DNA of 64,000 nt, from assembly GCA_950022295.1 (NCBI GenBank), contig OX465598.1:112761001-112825000 (forward strand), given 5' to 3'. Under the pieces are notes generated by a model. That model had not been told where the DNA came from and did no database searches. It saw only the letters and a list, made by a program, of their open reading frames with translations. This DNA comes from Bromus sterilis. Lineage: Eukaryota; Streptophyta; Magnoliopsida; Poales; Poaceae. Below, piece by piece: positions 35,403-47,027 of this stretch. The translations under genes and the position numbers were made by a program. The number at the start of each line of letters is the position of its first letter. Within the stretch, counting starts at the first letter, position 1.

Positions 35403-38400
35403 TGTAACAGCCCAGATTTCACAAAAAATTAAAAAATTTGTTTTCGGTGTGAATTGTTTGTTTGTCTGATTTGTTTGCGGTGTTTGCATCCCCGATTTAT
35501 CGATCGACGATTATTTTCCCCCTATTATCTCGTACCGGACAGAGACCGACCCTTGCCACCCTGACACTCGACCTTGCGACACCGGGTTTCGCCCGATCAC
35601 CATCGCGAAGACCGCACGAGACCATTCGCAGCCAACAGAACGAAAAACCCCTTTTAATAATTAAACGGGATATTTTTATAGCGCGCCGGAAAGTGTTCTT
35701 GGAACGGTTCCAGCGCCAGGTGAACGCCGCCGGCTCGACGCGCTGATCGCGCAGTTCAAAGTTTTGCCCGAATCGGAGGTACTGCGGACCCCCCAGTGGT
35801 AGAAACGTAAACACCGCGCGCGCGAGAGAAAAACCGGGGATGTTTTTGCAAACTGCCAGCCACCTGGGCTATATAAAGACCACCACTCTCCCACCCCTTT
35901 CTAGGGTTTCCCTAGAACAAAATTTCAGCCACCCCCTCTTTGTTTGCCCAGTTTTGTCCAAAAAAGCCCCTAGATCCGAAATCCCAGCCAGAGGCAATCT
36001 CAGCCATTGGATCTGACCATCCAACGGTTCAGATCCGTCCCCAGGCTCCACCAACCTCCTGCCCGTGGATGAAGTGCGCCGCCGCGCACGTCGCTCCGCT
36101 GAGCTCCACCGTCGTGCCGCGCCTCCCTTTTCTCCTCCTCACCCACTCCTCTCTTCCCCGCAGGCCACGCCACCACGGAACCGCCCTGCCGTGCGCCATG
36201 GAAGGAGCCGCCGAGCTCGACCCGGAGGACCTGATCTCCTCTTCGCACCGCCCGGCCGCCGTATGGTCGCCGCCCCTGCTGGATCCGGCCGCCCCCGGCC
36301 TCCTCTGCCACCTCACGGACACCCCGACCCCTCCTCCGCGCCGCTGCATGTTGGCCAGAGCAGCCACCTCGCGCAGCACCAATGGCCACCGCCGGGCCTG
36401 CTCGGGACGAGGACGGAGCCGTCCCCGCTCGATCCAAGGAGGTGGGCCGCCCAACGCCTCCACGCAGCCCAGCGGCCACAAGGCCTAGCCGGCCACAGCA
36501 GCCCAGTCTGCCTCTAGGCCGCTAGTGGGCTTCGGCCCGATGGGTGAGGTGCCCATCTTTTTTTTGCTTCTGTTATCTGTTGGGCCGGCCCAGTAGCTAA
36601 GTAGCGCCAGTGGGCATATTTTAATATGTTGCGCCCGCCCCTGTTTAGCCCATTAGCTTCAGATTCATCCCAGTAGACCCTGTATTTTTTTTCTGGTTAT
36701 TAAATTGCAGATTGTGTTTTAGTATTGCGGTGCCCGTATCTTTTCACCGGTAGCTCGGATCGCGACGCGTAAAACATGAAACTTGCTCAATTTTTAGTGT
36801 AGATTTTTAAAATGTTTCTCTTTGCCATGTTTGACTTTGTTTACATGTTGTTTATCTGCTAATTACAACTGCTTTCCACTGTAACTGTAACTGCCATAAC
36901 TTTTTAACCGTTGCTCTATTTAAAATGTTTCTTATATGTAACTTGACTAGAATTGCATGTAGATTGTGTTTATGCTGCTCTTGTCTGCTAATAAAAATAA
37001 TAAAATATTGTTTAGGGAAAAACAGTACCAAATGCAATAAATATCGTGGGGTCCGTAATAGTTGCCATGTATAGATTTTACCCCCACTTAAAGTGACTAG
37101 ATCAGATAGTTTATTTATGCTTCACCTCTTGCCATGTTTGTGTGCTATGCCATGCTTGAGTGAGATGCCATGTTAACAACCTTTGTTGATCACCTGTAGC
37201 TAAACAACTTGAACCTTTCCAAATGTGCGGTATCGTCGTGTGTGACGAGTACTCCACTTAACCTGTTAGTAAACGCTCTCGACGGTAGGTGCGATCTCTC
37301 GTGTTGCCTTCTTGTTGATGCTTGCTCGTGTTTGCCCCGTAGTAATAGATGCTTGATCGTTGATTGCTTTCCAGTGTTTACCGTCTTGTGTGCTTCTGCG
37401 GGTACCTCTCGGAGACGATGCGAGCTTGCGATCAACTACACCTTTAGAAACCGACTTATCAACAGGAAAGGACTATACATTACTTATGATCCATTCTATT
37501 TCAACCAGCGGTTTGCATGCTAGACTAGGTTAGGTTCGATGTTTGATCCTACCACATGTTTACAGCCTCTTTCAAACCGATACAGCCATGTCCCCTCCCA
37601 GCAAACCATGTACTGCTATGTTACTATTGCTCGTTGCACATCCCCTTCTTAGTATGCATGCTTAGGATGCTACGATGTTACCCTGTTACTCCTTGGTTTG
37701 GGCTATCACATTATTATATTGTTGTTGATGATATGATTATTATAATGTTGACTATATTCGACGAAGGATGGAAGGTCTAGGCTATCCCGCCCCGACGCTT
37801 TGTTCCATTCGAGTCACTTAGGACCCGAGTTCCGGGTATTGGTTTTAAGACTGAGCGTGCCTAACCGCGTGTGGGATTTTATGGGGTCCCCTCTTCTTAC
37901 CTACCTAGCTTCAAACATTTCTAGTGGTGGCCCAAGCTGTTTTTACCATTTGAAAACGTGTGTGTGTCTGGTTCCGCGGCCAGCAGTTTTCGAAACAACT
38001 CGGGCCAGCGGAGACATAGTTTTTCCGTTGGTACAAACCTGGAAGCTCGGGGGTTGCCCACATAGTTTGGGTAACTAACCCGACCTCGTCCAGACGGTAG
38101 AGGCCGATTCGAGAGCGCGTCTGGCTTTTGAGTTGGATGTTGACTCACCGGGGGCCACCCGGATTTGTGCGTTGTTAGTTAGAGGGACCTGTCGTTCCGG
38201 ATCTCTTGGGACTAAATCATAAAATGGTTGCCTATCATGGGTAGCAACTGAGAGAGATGGGCGTGCGTGCGGAGCCTTGTAATGGGCAGTTGGTACACCC
38301 CTACAGGGTTAAATCTTTTCGAGAAGCCGTGTCCACGGTTATGGACAACTTGAGACCTACTCCTTGTTCATAGACAACAACAACTGAGATAATCTTAATA

Positions 38401-39113
38401 TAACTTGATCAACGTGTGTGTGTGCCTTGACTACTTCTTCATCGTAGGGATGCGAAGAGGAGGACAAGGACAGGATAGGTGTTATGTTTGCGTAAGTAGT
38501 TGATAGCAAGACTTGTTGGAGGCGATTCCTCATCGAATGCTTGGCTTCTTACCTTAATCTCTAGATCGTTAGCCACTTCATAAATGCTAGTGCGGCAGCA
38601 ACCTCACCACTTACCCCTTCCTTACCGTAAACTACTAGTTGTCCTAGAATGACGAGGGATGAAGTCCTTGCTGGGTCAGATGACCACTACAGTTGGATGC
38701 TGAGTACCTCTGTACTCATGATACTACCCCCAAACTCTTTTCAGGGTTCTTGATCGACAACAGGTATGGTGATCGACATTTCACGTGGAGACTCGACGAC
38801 GACTAGATAGGCGGATCCCGGCGGAGGGCCTGGACCCGTGTGGTTATGGGAATCGATGTTTTTCTCTTTGCCAGTAGGCATTTGGTTGTAATCTGTACTC
38901 AGACATGTATCTTCCGCTGTTGTATTGTATTAAGGCAGTTGTATGCCGATTGTATGATATGTTGTATCCTGTATCTGTAATGTTGTGATATCATGTTGGA
39001 AATCCTGGGCATATGACTTCGTCATCTATCGCGGTGGGACCGATATGTGCTTCGTCCCCGGATGTGGATGGAAACATCTAGATCTGGAACAGTACCGCAT
39101 ATCGGGCCTTACA
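35403..39113 (+). mobile_element. E1 5' LTR (family T, type alpha), 3.7 kb
   Basis: 3711 bp from TGTAACAGCCCAG to GGGCCTTACA, followed by the primer-binding site. Order inside: AT-rich start, GC-rich block with TATA box (35870), a gene-like GC-rich block (36060-36500), then AT-rich sequence to the end. Open frames in the GC-rich block occur on both strands, lose their ATG in the partner LTR and look composition-driven. It inserted into the B LTR; the left flank is GTAGC. Confidence 0.85.
35870..35878 (+). promoter_or_regulatory. TATA-box candidate of E1 5' LTR
   Basis: TATATAAAG followed by a CT-rich start region. The same sequence is conserved in the three other T LTRs at 40185, 42892 and 47496, the best-conserved promoter signal in the window. 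Confidence 0.65.
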
Positions 39114-39116
39114 ACT

Positions 39117-39129
39117 TGGTATCAGAGCC
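39117..39129 (+). other. E1 primer-binding site
   Basis: TGGTATCAGAGCC, three bases (ACT) after the LTR; initiator tRNA-Met type. Confidence 0.9.
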
Positions 39130-39611
39130 TTACCGACCGTAGGATCTCTTTTTTGGCCGAAGTCGAGTCTAGACAAAAACTATTTTGTAGTTACTAAGTT
39201 AGTTATCGGAGAGTATGAATCTTTTACTCCGTACCCTTGCTCTGGTCAGAAAAAGTGTCGTAAGTGTTTTATTCTCATCTTATCCCCTTCAAAACTTTAG
39301 GATCTCTAGTGAGTGGAGTATCAGAACCGTTACAATGCCTTGCTTGCAGCGTATTGTCTCGATTCCGATCCCAGGTTTGGAAAATCCGGTAGTACCTTTA
39401 GTTCTTCGGACTTTGGGTAAACATCTTGGTCATCCGTTGATTTCATTCCTCTTGCCTATTATCCTCACCATTTCAGTGAGAATACTTCCCTTGATCGTCT
39501 CTTTCAACTATCGTTCCTCCTATTGATCCCTTGATGGTTTCGTTTTTCGACGTCGCCATCTCTCTGCGGAAAGTTTTCTTGACGGAGTTCATCGTTCGAC
39601 ATGGACCAGAG

Positions 39612-39714
39612 TCCCTTGTTGGTGGTGTTGAAGATTGTCGACTCCCTTTTGTCTTCCCCACTCTCCCCCAGATCGTCTTGGATCTCGGGACGAGATCCCT
39701 TGTTGGTGGTGTTG
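39612..39714 (+). repeat. Duplicated 19-base motif before the E1 second LTR
   Basis: TCCCTTGTTGGTGGTGTTG at 39612-39630 and 39696-39714, 84 bases apart. The second copy abuts the LTR and may include the plus-strand primer region. The same pair is in E2 at 46934 and 47006, 72 bases apart. Confidence 0.85.
39680..39698. repeat. 8-bp inverted repeat with CTCGGGACGAG core, E1
   Basis: GGATCTCG and CGAGATCC flank three bases; equivalent to 1211-1229 (G) and 46990-47008 (E2). Confidence 0.7.
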
Positions 39715-39717
39715 TAT

Positions 39718-42700
39718 TGTAACAACCAAGATTTCACAAAAAATTAAAAAATTTATTTTCGGTGTGAATTGTTTGTTTGTCTGATTTGTTTGCGGTGTTT
39801 GCATCCCCGATTTATCGATCGGTGATTATTTTCCCCCCTCTTATCTCGTACTAGACGGAGACCGACCCTTGCCACCCTGACACTCGACCTTGCGACACCG
39901 GGTTTCGCCTGATCACCGTCGCGAAGACCGCACGAGACCAGCCGCAGCCAACAGAACTAAAAACCCCGTTTAATAATTAAACGGGATATTTTATAGGACG
40001 CCAGAAAGTGTTCTCGGAACAGTTCCAGCGCTAGGTGAACGCCGCCTGCTCGACGCGCTGATCCCGCAGTTCAAAGTTTTACCCGAATTGGAGGTACTGC
40101 GGACCCCCCGGCGGTAGAAACGTAAACACCTCGCGCGCGAGAGAAAAACCTGGGATGTTTTTGCAAACTGCCAGCCACCTGGGCTATATAAAGACCACCA
40201 CTCTCCCACCCCTTTCAAGGGTTTCCCTAGCACAAAATTGCAGCCACCCCCTCTTTTTTTGCCTAGTTTTGTCCAAAAAAGCCCCTAGATCCGAAATCCC
40301 AGCCAGAGGCAATCTCAGCCGTTGGATATGACCATCCAACGGTTCAGATCCTTCCCCAGGCTCCACCAACCTCCTGCCCGTGGAGGAAGTGCGCCGCCGC
40401 GCACGCCGCTCCGGTGAGCTCCACCGTCGTGCCACGCCTCCCTTTTCTCCTCCTCACCCTCTCCTCTCTTCCCCGCAGGTCGCGCCGCCACGGAACCGCG
40501 CTGCCGTGCGCCATGGAAGGAGCCGCCGAGCTTGACCCGGTGGCCCTGATCTCCTCGTCGCACCGCCCGGCCGACGTATGGTCGCCGCCCCTGCTGGATC
40601 CGGCCGCCCCCGGCCTCCTCTGCCACCGCACGGCCACCCCGACCCCTCCTCCGCGCCTCTGCATGCTGGCCGGAGCAGCCGCCGCGCGCAGCACCACCGG
40701 CCGCCGCCGGGCCTGCTCGGGACGAGGACGGAGCCGTCCCCGCTCGATCCAATGAGGTGGGCCGCCCAACGCCTCCACGCAGCCCAGCGGCCACAAGGCC
40801 CAGCCGGCCACCGCAGCCCAGTCCGCCTCTAGGCCAATAGTGGGCTTCGGCCCGATGGGTGAGGTGCCCCTTTATTTTTTTTGCTGTTGTTATCTGTTGG
40901 GCCGGCCCGGTAGCTAAGTAGCGCCAGTGGGCGTCTTTTAATATGTTGCGCCCGCCCCTGTTTAGACCATTAGCTTCAGATTCAGCCCAGTAGACCCTGT
41001 ATTTTTTTCTGGTTATTAAATTGCAGATTGTGTTTTAATTTTGCGGTGCCCGTATCTTTTCACCGGTAGCTCGGATCGCGACGCGTAAAACATGAAACTT
41101 GCTTAGTTTTCTGTGTAGATTATTAAAATGTTTCTCTTTGCCATGTTTGACTTTTTTACATGTTGTTTATGTGCTAATTACAACTCCTTGCCACTATAAC
41201 TATAACTGCCATAACTTTTTAACCGTTTCTCTATTTAAAATGTTTCTTATATGTAACTTGACTAGAATTGCATGTAGATTGTGTTTATTCTGCTCTTACC
41301 TTCTAATAAAAATAATAAAATATTGTTTAGGGAAAAACAGTACCAAATGCAATAAATATCGTGGGGTCCGTAATAGTTGCCATGTATAGATTTTACCCCC
41401 ACTTAAAGTGACTAGATCAGATAGTTTATTTATGCTTCACCTCTTTCCATGTTTGTGTGCTATGCCATGCTTGAGTGAGATGCCATGTTAACAACCTTTG
41501 GTTATCACCTGTAGCTAAACAACTTGAACCTTTCCAAATGTGCAGTATCGTCGTGTGTGATGAGTACTCCACTTAAACTGTTAGTAACCGCTCTCGACGG
41601 TAGGTGCGATGTCTCGTGTTGCCTTCTTGTTGATGCTTGCTCGTGTTTGCCCCGTAGTAATAGATGCTTGCTCGTTGATTGCTTTCCAGTGTTTACCATC
41701 TTGTGTGCTTCCGCGGGTACCTCTCGGAGATGATGCGAGCTTGCGATCCACTACACCTTTAGAACCCTACTTATCAACAGGCAAGGACTATACATTACTT
41801 ATCATCCATTCTATTTCAACCAGCGGTTTGCATGCTAGACTAGGTTAGGTCCGATTTTTGATCCTACCACATGTTTACAGCCTCTTTCAAACCGATACAG
41901 CCATGTCCCCTCCCAGCAAACCATGTACTGCTATGTTACTATTGCTCGTTGCTCAGCACTTGCTTAGTATGCATGCTTAGGATGCTACGATGTTACCCTG
42001 CTACTCCTTGGTTTGGGCTATCACATTATTATATTGTTGCTGATGATATGATTATTATAATGTTGACTATATTCGACGAAGGATGGAAGGTCTAGGCTAT
42101 CCCGCCCCGACGCTTTGTTCCATTCGAGTCAATTCGAACCCGAGTTCCGGGTATTGGTTTTAAGACTCAGCGTGCCTAATCGCGTGTGGCATTTTATGGG
42201 GTCCCCTCTTCTTACCTACCTAGCTTCAAACATTTCTAGTGGTGGCCCAAGCTGTTTTTACCATTTGAAAACGTGTGTGTGTCTGGTTCCGCAGCCAGCA
42301 GTTTTTGAAACAACTCAGGCCAGCGGAGACATAGTTTTTCCGTTGGCCCAAACCTGGAAGTTCGGGGGTTGCCCACATAGTTTGCGTAACTAACCCGAAC
42401 TCGTCCAGACGGTAGAGGCCGATTCGAGAGCGTGGCTGGCTTTTGAGTTGGATGTCGACTCACCGGGGGCCACCCGGATTTGTGCGTTGTTAGTTAGAGG
42501 GACCTGTCGTTCCGGATCTCTTGGGACTAAATCATAAAATGGTTTCCTATCATGGGTAGCAACTGAGAGAGATGGGCGTGCGTGTGGAGCCTTGTAATGG
42601 GAAGTTGGTACACTCCTGCAGGGTTAAATCTTTTTGAGAAGCCGTGTCCACGGTTATGGACAACTTGAGACCTACTCCTTGTTCATAGACAACAACAACT

Positions 42701-42724
42701 GAGATAATCTTAATATAACTTGAT
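39718..42724 (+). mobile_element. E1 second LTR, left part (alpha type)
   Basis: Collinear with the first 3 kb of 35403-39113, from TGTAACAACC to AACTTGAT. It is followed by ten unrelated bases (42725-42734) and then E2. Its tail reappears at 50987-51543, which is also alpha type. TATA candidate at 40185-40193. Confidence 0.82.
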
Positions 42725-42734
42725 AATTAATATA

Positions 42735-45700
42735 ACGCAAGGTGAACGCTGACGGCTCGACGCGTTGATCGCGCAGTTCGAAGTTTTACCCGAATCGGAG
42801 GTCGTGCGGACCCCCGGCGATCAGAAACGTGAGCACCGCGCGCGCGAGAGAAAAACCGGGGATGTTTTTGCAAACTCCCAGCCACCTGGCCTATATAAAG
42901 ACCACCACACTTCCACCCATTTCTAGGGTTTCCCTAGCCACAAATTGCAGCCACCCCCTCAGATCTGCCTCCAAATTTGCCCAATACCCCAATTTTTCGC
43001 AGCAGTTCCAGCCCAGCAGATCTGGACCGTCAGATCGCCTCCCACCAACCTCTCCTCCCACCTCTGTCCTCTCTCTCCCATGGAACCAGTCGCCAATGCC
43101 CGAGGGGCCTTACCGCGTCGCCTCCAAGTCCGGCTAGCCACGGCCGCCCCTCTCCCTTCTCCTCCCCGTGCCCCTCCTCATCTGCTCACCCCCCCGCCTC
43201 CTCTTCCCACGCAGGTCTCCGAAGCCGCCCGAGCAACAACCGCCGCAGCCATGGCTATGGCGGGCTGAGCTCCGTCGGCCCCAAGACGAGCCGCGCCACC
43301 GTCCTCCCTCCGGCCATCGCGCGCGGCCCCCGCCGCCTCCGCCTCCTGGGCCCCCCCGCCTCGAGCCTCCTCGCCGGCCACCGGAGCCAGCGAGCCGAGG
43401 CCAGCCGCCGGCGCCACCTGCTGCCCACGTCGGGGCCAGCCAGGGAGCCGGCCGACCTCCCTCACCCTCCAACGGCCACGTGGGCCGCAGCCCACTCGCC
43501 CCAGCCCAGTGCGCCTCCAGGCCGGCCAGTTGGGCCGAAAGCCCACTGGGTGAAGCCCCCTTTTCATTTTTTTATTAGTTGTACTGCTGGTGTTTATTTT
43601 TGCTAAGTCTGATAAAAACTGTGTGCTGATGCTGTTTTGTACTTCGTTTTCCCGTTGATCCGTAGCTCCGATGAACGTGCCCCCAAAACGAAAGTTGCTC
43701 AGTTTTGCGTGCTTTAGCATTTGTATGTAGGAAGTTTTTGCATTTTAGCTCATCTTGATTGTGTATTTGTGTGCTGAACAGGGCATCAGGCCGTTAGACT
43801 ACTACAAGTCCTGTTAAGTGATGTTGTTTATTTTTTGTTGCAACTTTGCAGGATGATTGTGACTCATCCATGAGGCCTATTGCATTGATTCTTTCTCCTA
43901 TGTGTTAAGCATCATGTGTACTTCATTTACATGCTTTAACTTGTCATGTTTGGGTGCTTTTGCTATATTAAATCTTGCTCCAAAGTAGCTATCCTGATGT
44001 TAATGTGCTGCTGTTGCTGAAACTGTTATTTTATTGCAACTTCGGTCGACGGTTGCGTCGCAACCGTTTATCGGAATTGAGTGATTCCAATTGCATATTG
44101 TTAAGCATCATGTCTACTTTCATTATATGTATTGCTATGTCATGTTGCTGCACTGTTGCATATAGATTTACCCCTGTTTATACAGCTTGTGCCCGTAACT
44201 TGTTTTGCTTATATCTTTTTAACCGTAACTCCGTTCGGAGTGTGCCTTATATGTAACTTGATTAATTTTCGTGCACTTTGTGTTTATGCTATTGTTTGCT
44301 GTTGTTAATCAACCTAAAATATGGTTTAGGACAGAACAGTACCAAATGTTTTAATCATCGTGCGGCAGTTAGTGTTATGCCATGTTTAGGTTGTGCCTCA
44401 CTTAAATTGACTAGCATAGATAGTTTACTTTGTGCTTCACCTCTTGACATGTTTGTGTGATATGCCATGATTGCTTGAGTTGCCATGTTAATAACCGTTG
44501 ATTGATCACCTGTAGCTGAACAACTTGAACCACCGTAAACGTTCGGTATTCGTCGTGTGTGACCGATACCCCACTTAAATTGTTAGTAACCGCTCTCGAC
44601 GGTAGGTGCGATGTCTCGTGTTTCTTGTTGTTGATGCTTGCTCGTGTTTTCCTCGTAGTAATAGAGTGCTTGCTCTTTGATTGCTTTTCAGTGTTTATCC
44701 TCTTGTGTGCTTCCGCGGATACCTCTCGGAGACGATGCGAGCTTGCGATCAACTACACCTTCGGAACCCGACTTATCAACAGGCAAGGACTATACATTAC
44801 TTATGATCCATTCTATTTGAACCATCGGTTTGCATGCTAGTCTAGGTTAGGTTCGATGGTTGATCCTACCACATGTTTACAGCCTCTTTCAAACCAATAC
44901 AGCCATGTCCCTTCCCAGCAAACCTTGTACTGCTATGTTACTATTGCTCGTTGCTCAGCCCCTGCTTAGTATGCATGATTAGGATGCTATGATGTTACCT
45001 CTTGTTACTCCTTGGGTTGGGATATCACATTTATCATTATTATATTGTTGTTGATGATATGATTATTATTATAATGTTGACTATATTCGACGAAGGATGG
45101 AAGGTCTAGGCTATCCCGCCCCGACGCTTTTTTCCATTCGAGTCACCTAGGACCCGAGTTCCGGGTATTGGTTTTAAGACTGATCGTGCCTAATCGCGTG
45201 TGGGATTTTATGTGGTCCCCTCTTCTTACCTACCTAGCTTCAAACAATTCTAGAGGTGGCCCAAGCTGATTTACCATTTGAAACCGTGTGTGTGCTGGTC
45301 AGCGGCCAGTAGTTTTCAAACAACTCGGGCCAACGGAGACTTAGTTCCTCTGTTGGTCCACACTTGGTGAGCTAGGGAAGTCCCCTATTATATAGGTGAG
45401 ACTAAACCCGACCTTGGCCATACGGAAGAGTCCGATCCGAGAGCGTGGCCAGCTTTTGGATTGGGTGTCGACTCCCCGGGGGCCACCCGGATTTGTGCGT
45501 TGTTAGTTAGAGGGACCTGTGGTTTCGGAACTCTTGGAACTAAATCATAAAGTGGTTGCCTATAATGGGTAGCAACTGAGAGAGAGGGGCGAGCATGCGA
45601 CGCCTCGTAATGGGCAGTTGGTACACCCCTGCAGGGTTAAATCTTTTCGAGAAGGCGTGCCCACGGTTATGGACGACTTGAGACCTACTCCTTGTTCATA

Positions 45701-46439
45701 GACCAAAAAAACTGAGATAATCTTAATATCACTTGATCAATGTGTGTGTGCCTTGACTGCTTCTTCTTCGCCGGGATGCGAAGAGGAGGACAAGGATAGG
45801 ATAGGTGTTATGTTTGCGTAGTAGGTGGATAGCAGACTTGTTGGAGGCGATTCCTCACCGAATGCTTGGATTCTTATCTTATTCTCTAGATCGTTAGCCA
45901 CTTCATGAATGCTAGTGCGGCAGCAACCTCACCACTTACCACATCCTTACCGTAAACTACTAATTGTCCTAGAATGACGAGTGATGAAGTCCTTGCTGGG
46001 TCAGTTGACCACTACAGTTGGATGCTGAGTACTTCTGTACTCATGATACTACCCCCAAACTCTTTTCAGGGTTCTTGATCGACAACAGGTATGGTGATCG
46101 ACGTTTCACGTGGAGACTCGACGACGACTAGTTAGGCGGATCCCGGCGGAGGGCCTGGACCCGTGTGGTTATGGGAATCGATGTTTTTCTCTTTGCCAGT
46201 AGGCATTTGGTTGTAATCTGTACTCAGACATGTATCTTCCGCTGTTGTATTGTATTAAGGCAGTTGTATGCCGATTGTATGATATGTTGTATCCTTGTAT
46301 CTGTAATGTTGTGATATCATGTTGGTAATCCGGGGCATATGACTTCGTCATATGTCGCGGTGGGACCGATATGTGCTTCGTCCCTGGATTTGGATGGAAA
46401 CATCTAGATCTGGAACAGTACCGCATATCGGGCCTTACA
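42735..46439 (+). mobile_element. E2 5' LTR (family T, type beta), lacking about 316 first bases
   Basis: Collinear with 47344-50986, ending GGGCCTTACA before the primer-binding site. It differs from the alpha LTRs by a distinct GC-rich block (43000-43560) and many indels. TATA candidate at 42892-42900. The frames in 42829-43720, some over 200 codons, occur on both strands in high-GC sequence and are not shared intact with the partner LTR, where a block of about 80 bases is missing near 48140. Confidence 0.82.
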
Positions 46440-47027
46440 ACTTGGTATCAGAGCCTTACCGACCGTAGGAACCCTTTTCTGGCCGAAGTCGAGTCTAGAA
46501 AAAAACTATTTTGTAGTTACTAAGTTAGTTATCGGAGAGTAGGAATCTTTTACTCCTTACCCTTACTCTGGTCAGGACAAGTGTCGTAAGTGTTTTACTC
46601 TCGCCTTATCCCCTTCAAAACTCTAGGATCTCGAGTGTGTGGAGTATCGGAACCGTTACAATGCCTTGCTTCCAGCGTATTGTCTCGATTCCAATCTCTG
46701 GTGGGAATTCCTGTAGTACCTTTAACTTCTCCGGTTTCGGATATCATCTTGGTCGTCCTTTGTCATCCATCCTTTTGCCCAGTGTTTTCACGACGTGCGT
46801 CGAAATGCACTGTCCCTTGACCAGGTTTTCGTTTTAATTCTTCCTCTTGACACTGATGGTTTCGTTTTCCGACGTTGCCGTCTCTCTGCGGAAATTTATC
46901 TCGACAGAAGCTCGACGTCGACATGGCGCAGAATCCCTTGTTGGTGGTGTTGAAGATCGTCGACTCTTTTCTCTCCCCCGGATCGTCCAGGATCTCGGGA
47001 CGAGATCCCTTGTTGGTGGTGTTGTAT
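46440..47027 (+). mobile_element. E2 internal region, 588 bp, non-coding
   Basis: Same plan as the E1 internal region: primer-binding site TGGTATCAGAGCC at 46443-46455, CGAAGTCGAGTCTAG at 46484-46498, doubled 19-base motif, inverted repeat 46990-47008. No coding potential. Confidence 0.85.

Larger units (their letters stand above)
39114..39717 (+). mobile_element. E1 internal region, 604 bp, non-coding
   Basis: Holds the primer-binding site, the CGAAGTCGAGTCTAG motif (39158-39172), two copies of a 19-base motif and a PPT-side inverted repeat, but no gag or pol. With 3.7-kb LTRs around 0.6 kb of internal sequence, the element is non-autonomous. Confidence 0.85.

Noticed and set aside
35940..36517. 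Host protein genes in the alpha LTR (182, 159 and 150 codons)
   Set aside because: The frames overlap on both strands in GC-rich LTR sequence; the ATG at 36065 is AGG in the second LTR and products are Arg/Pro/Ala-rich.
42977..43720. 209-codon and 180-codon genes in the beta LTR
   Set aside because: Both strands are open through the same GC-rich stretch and the partner LTR lacks part of it.
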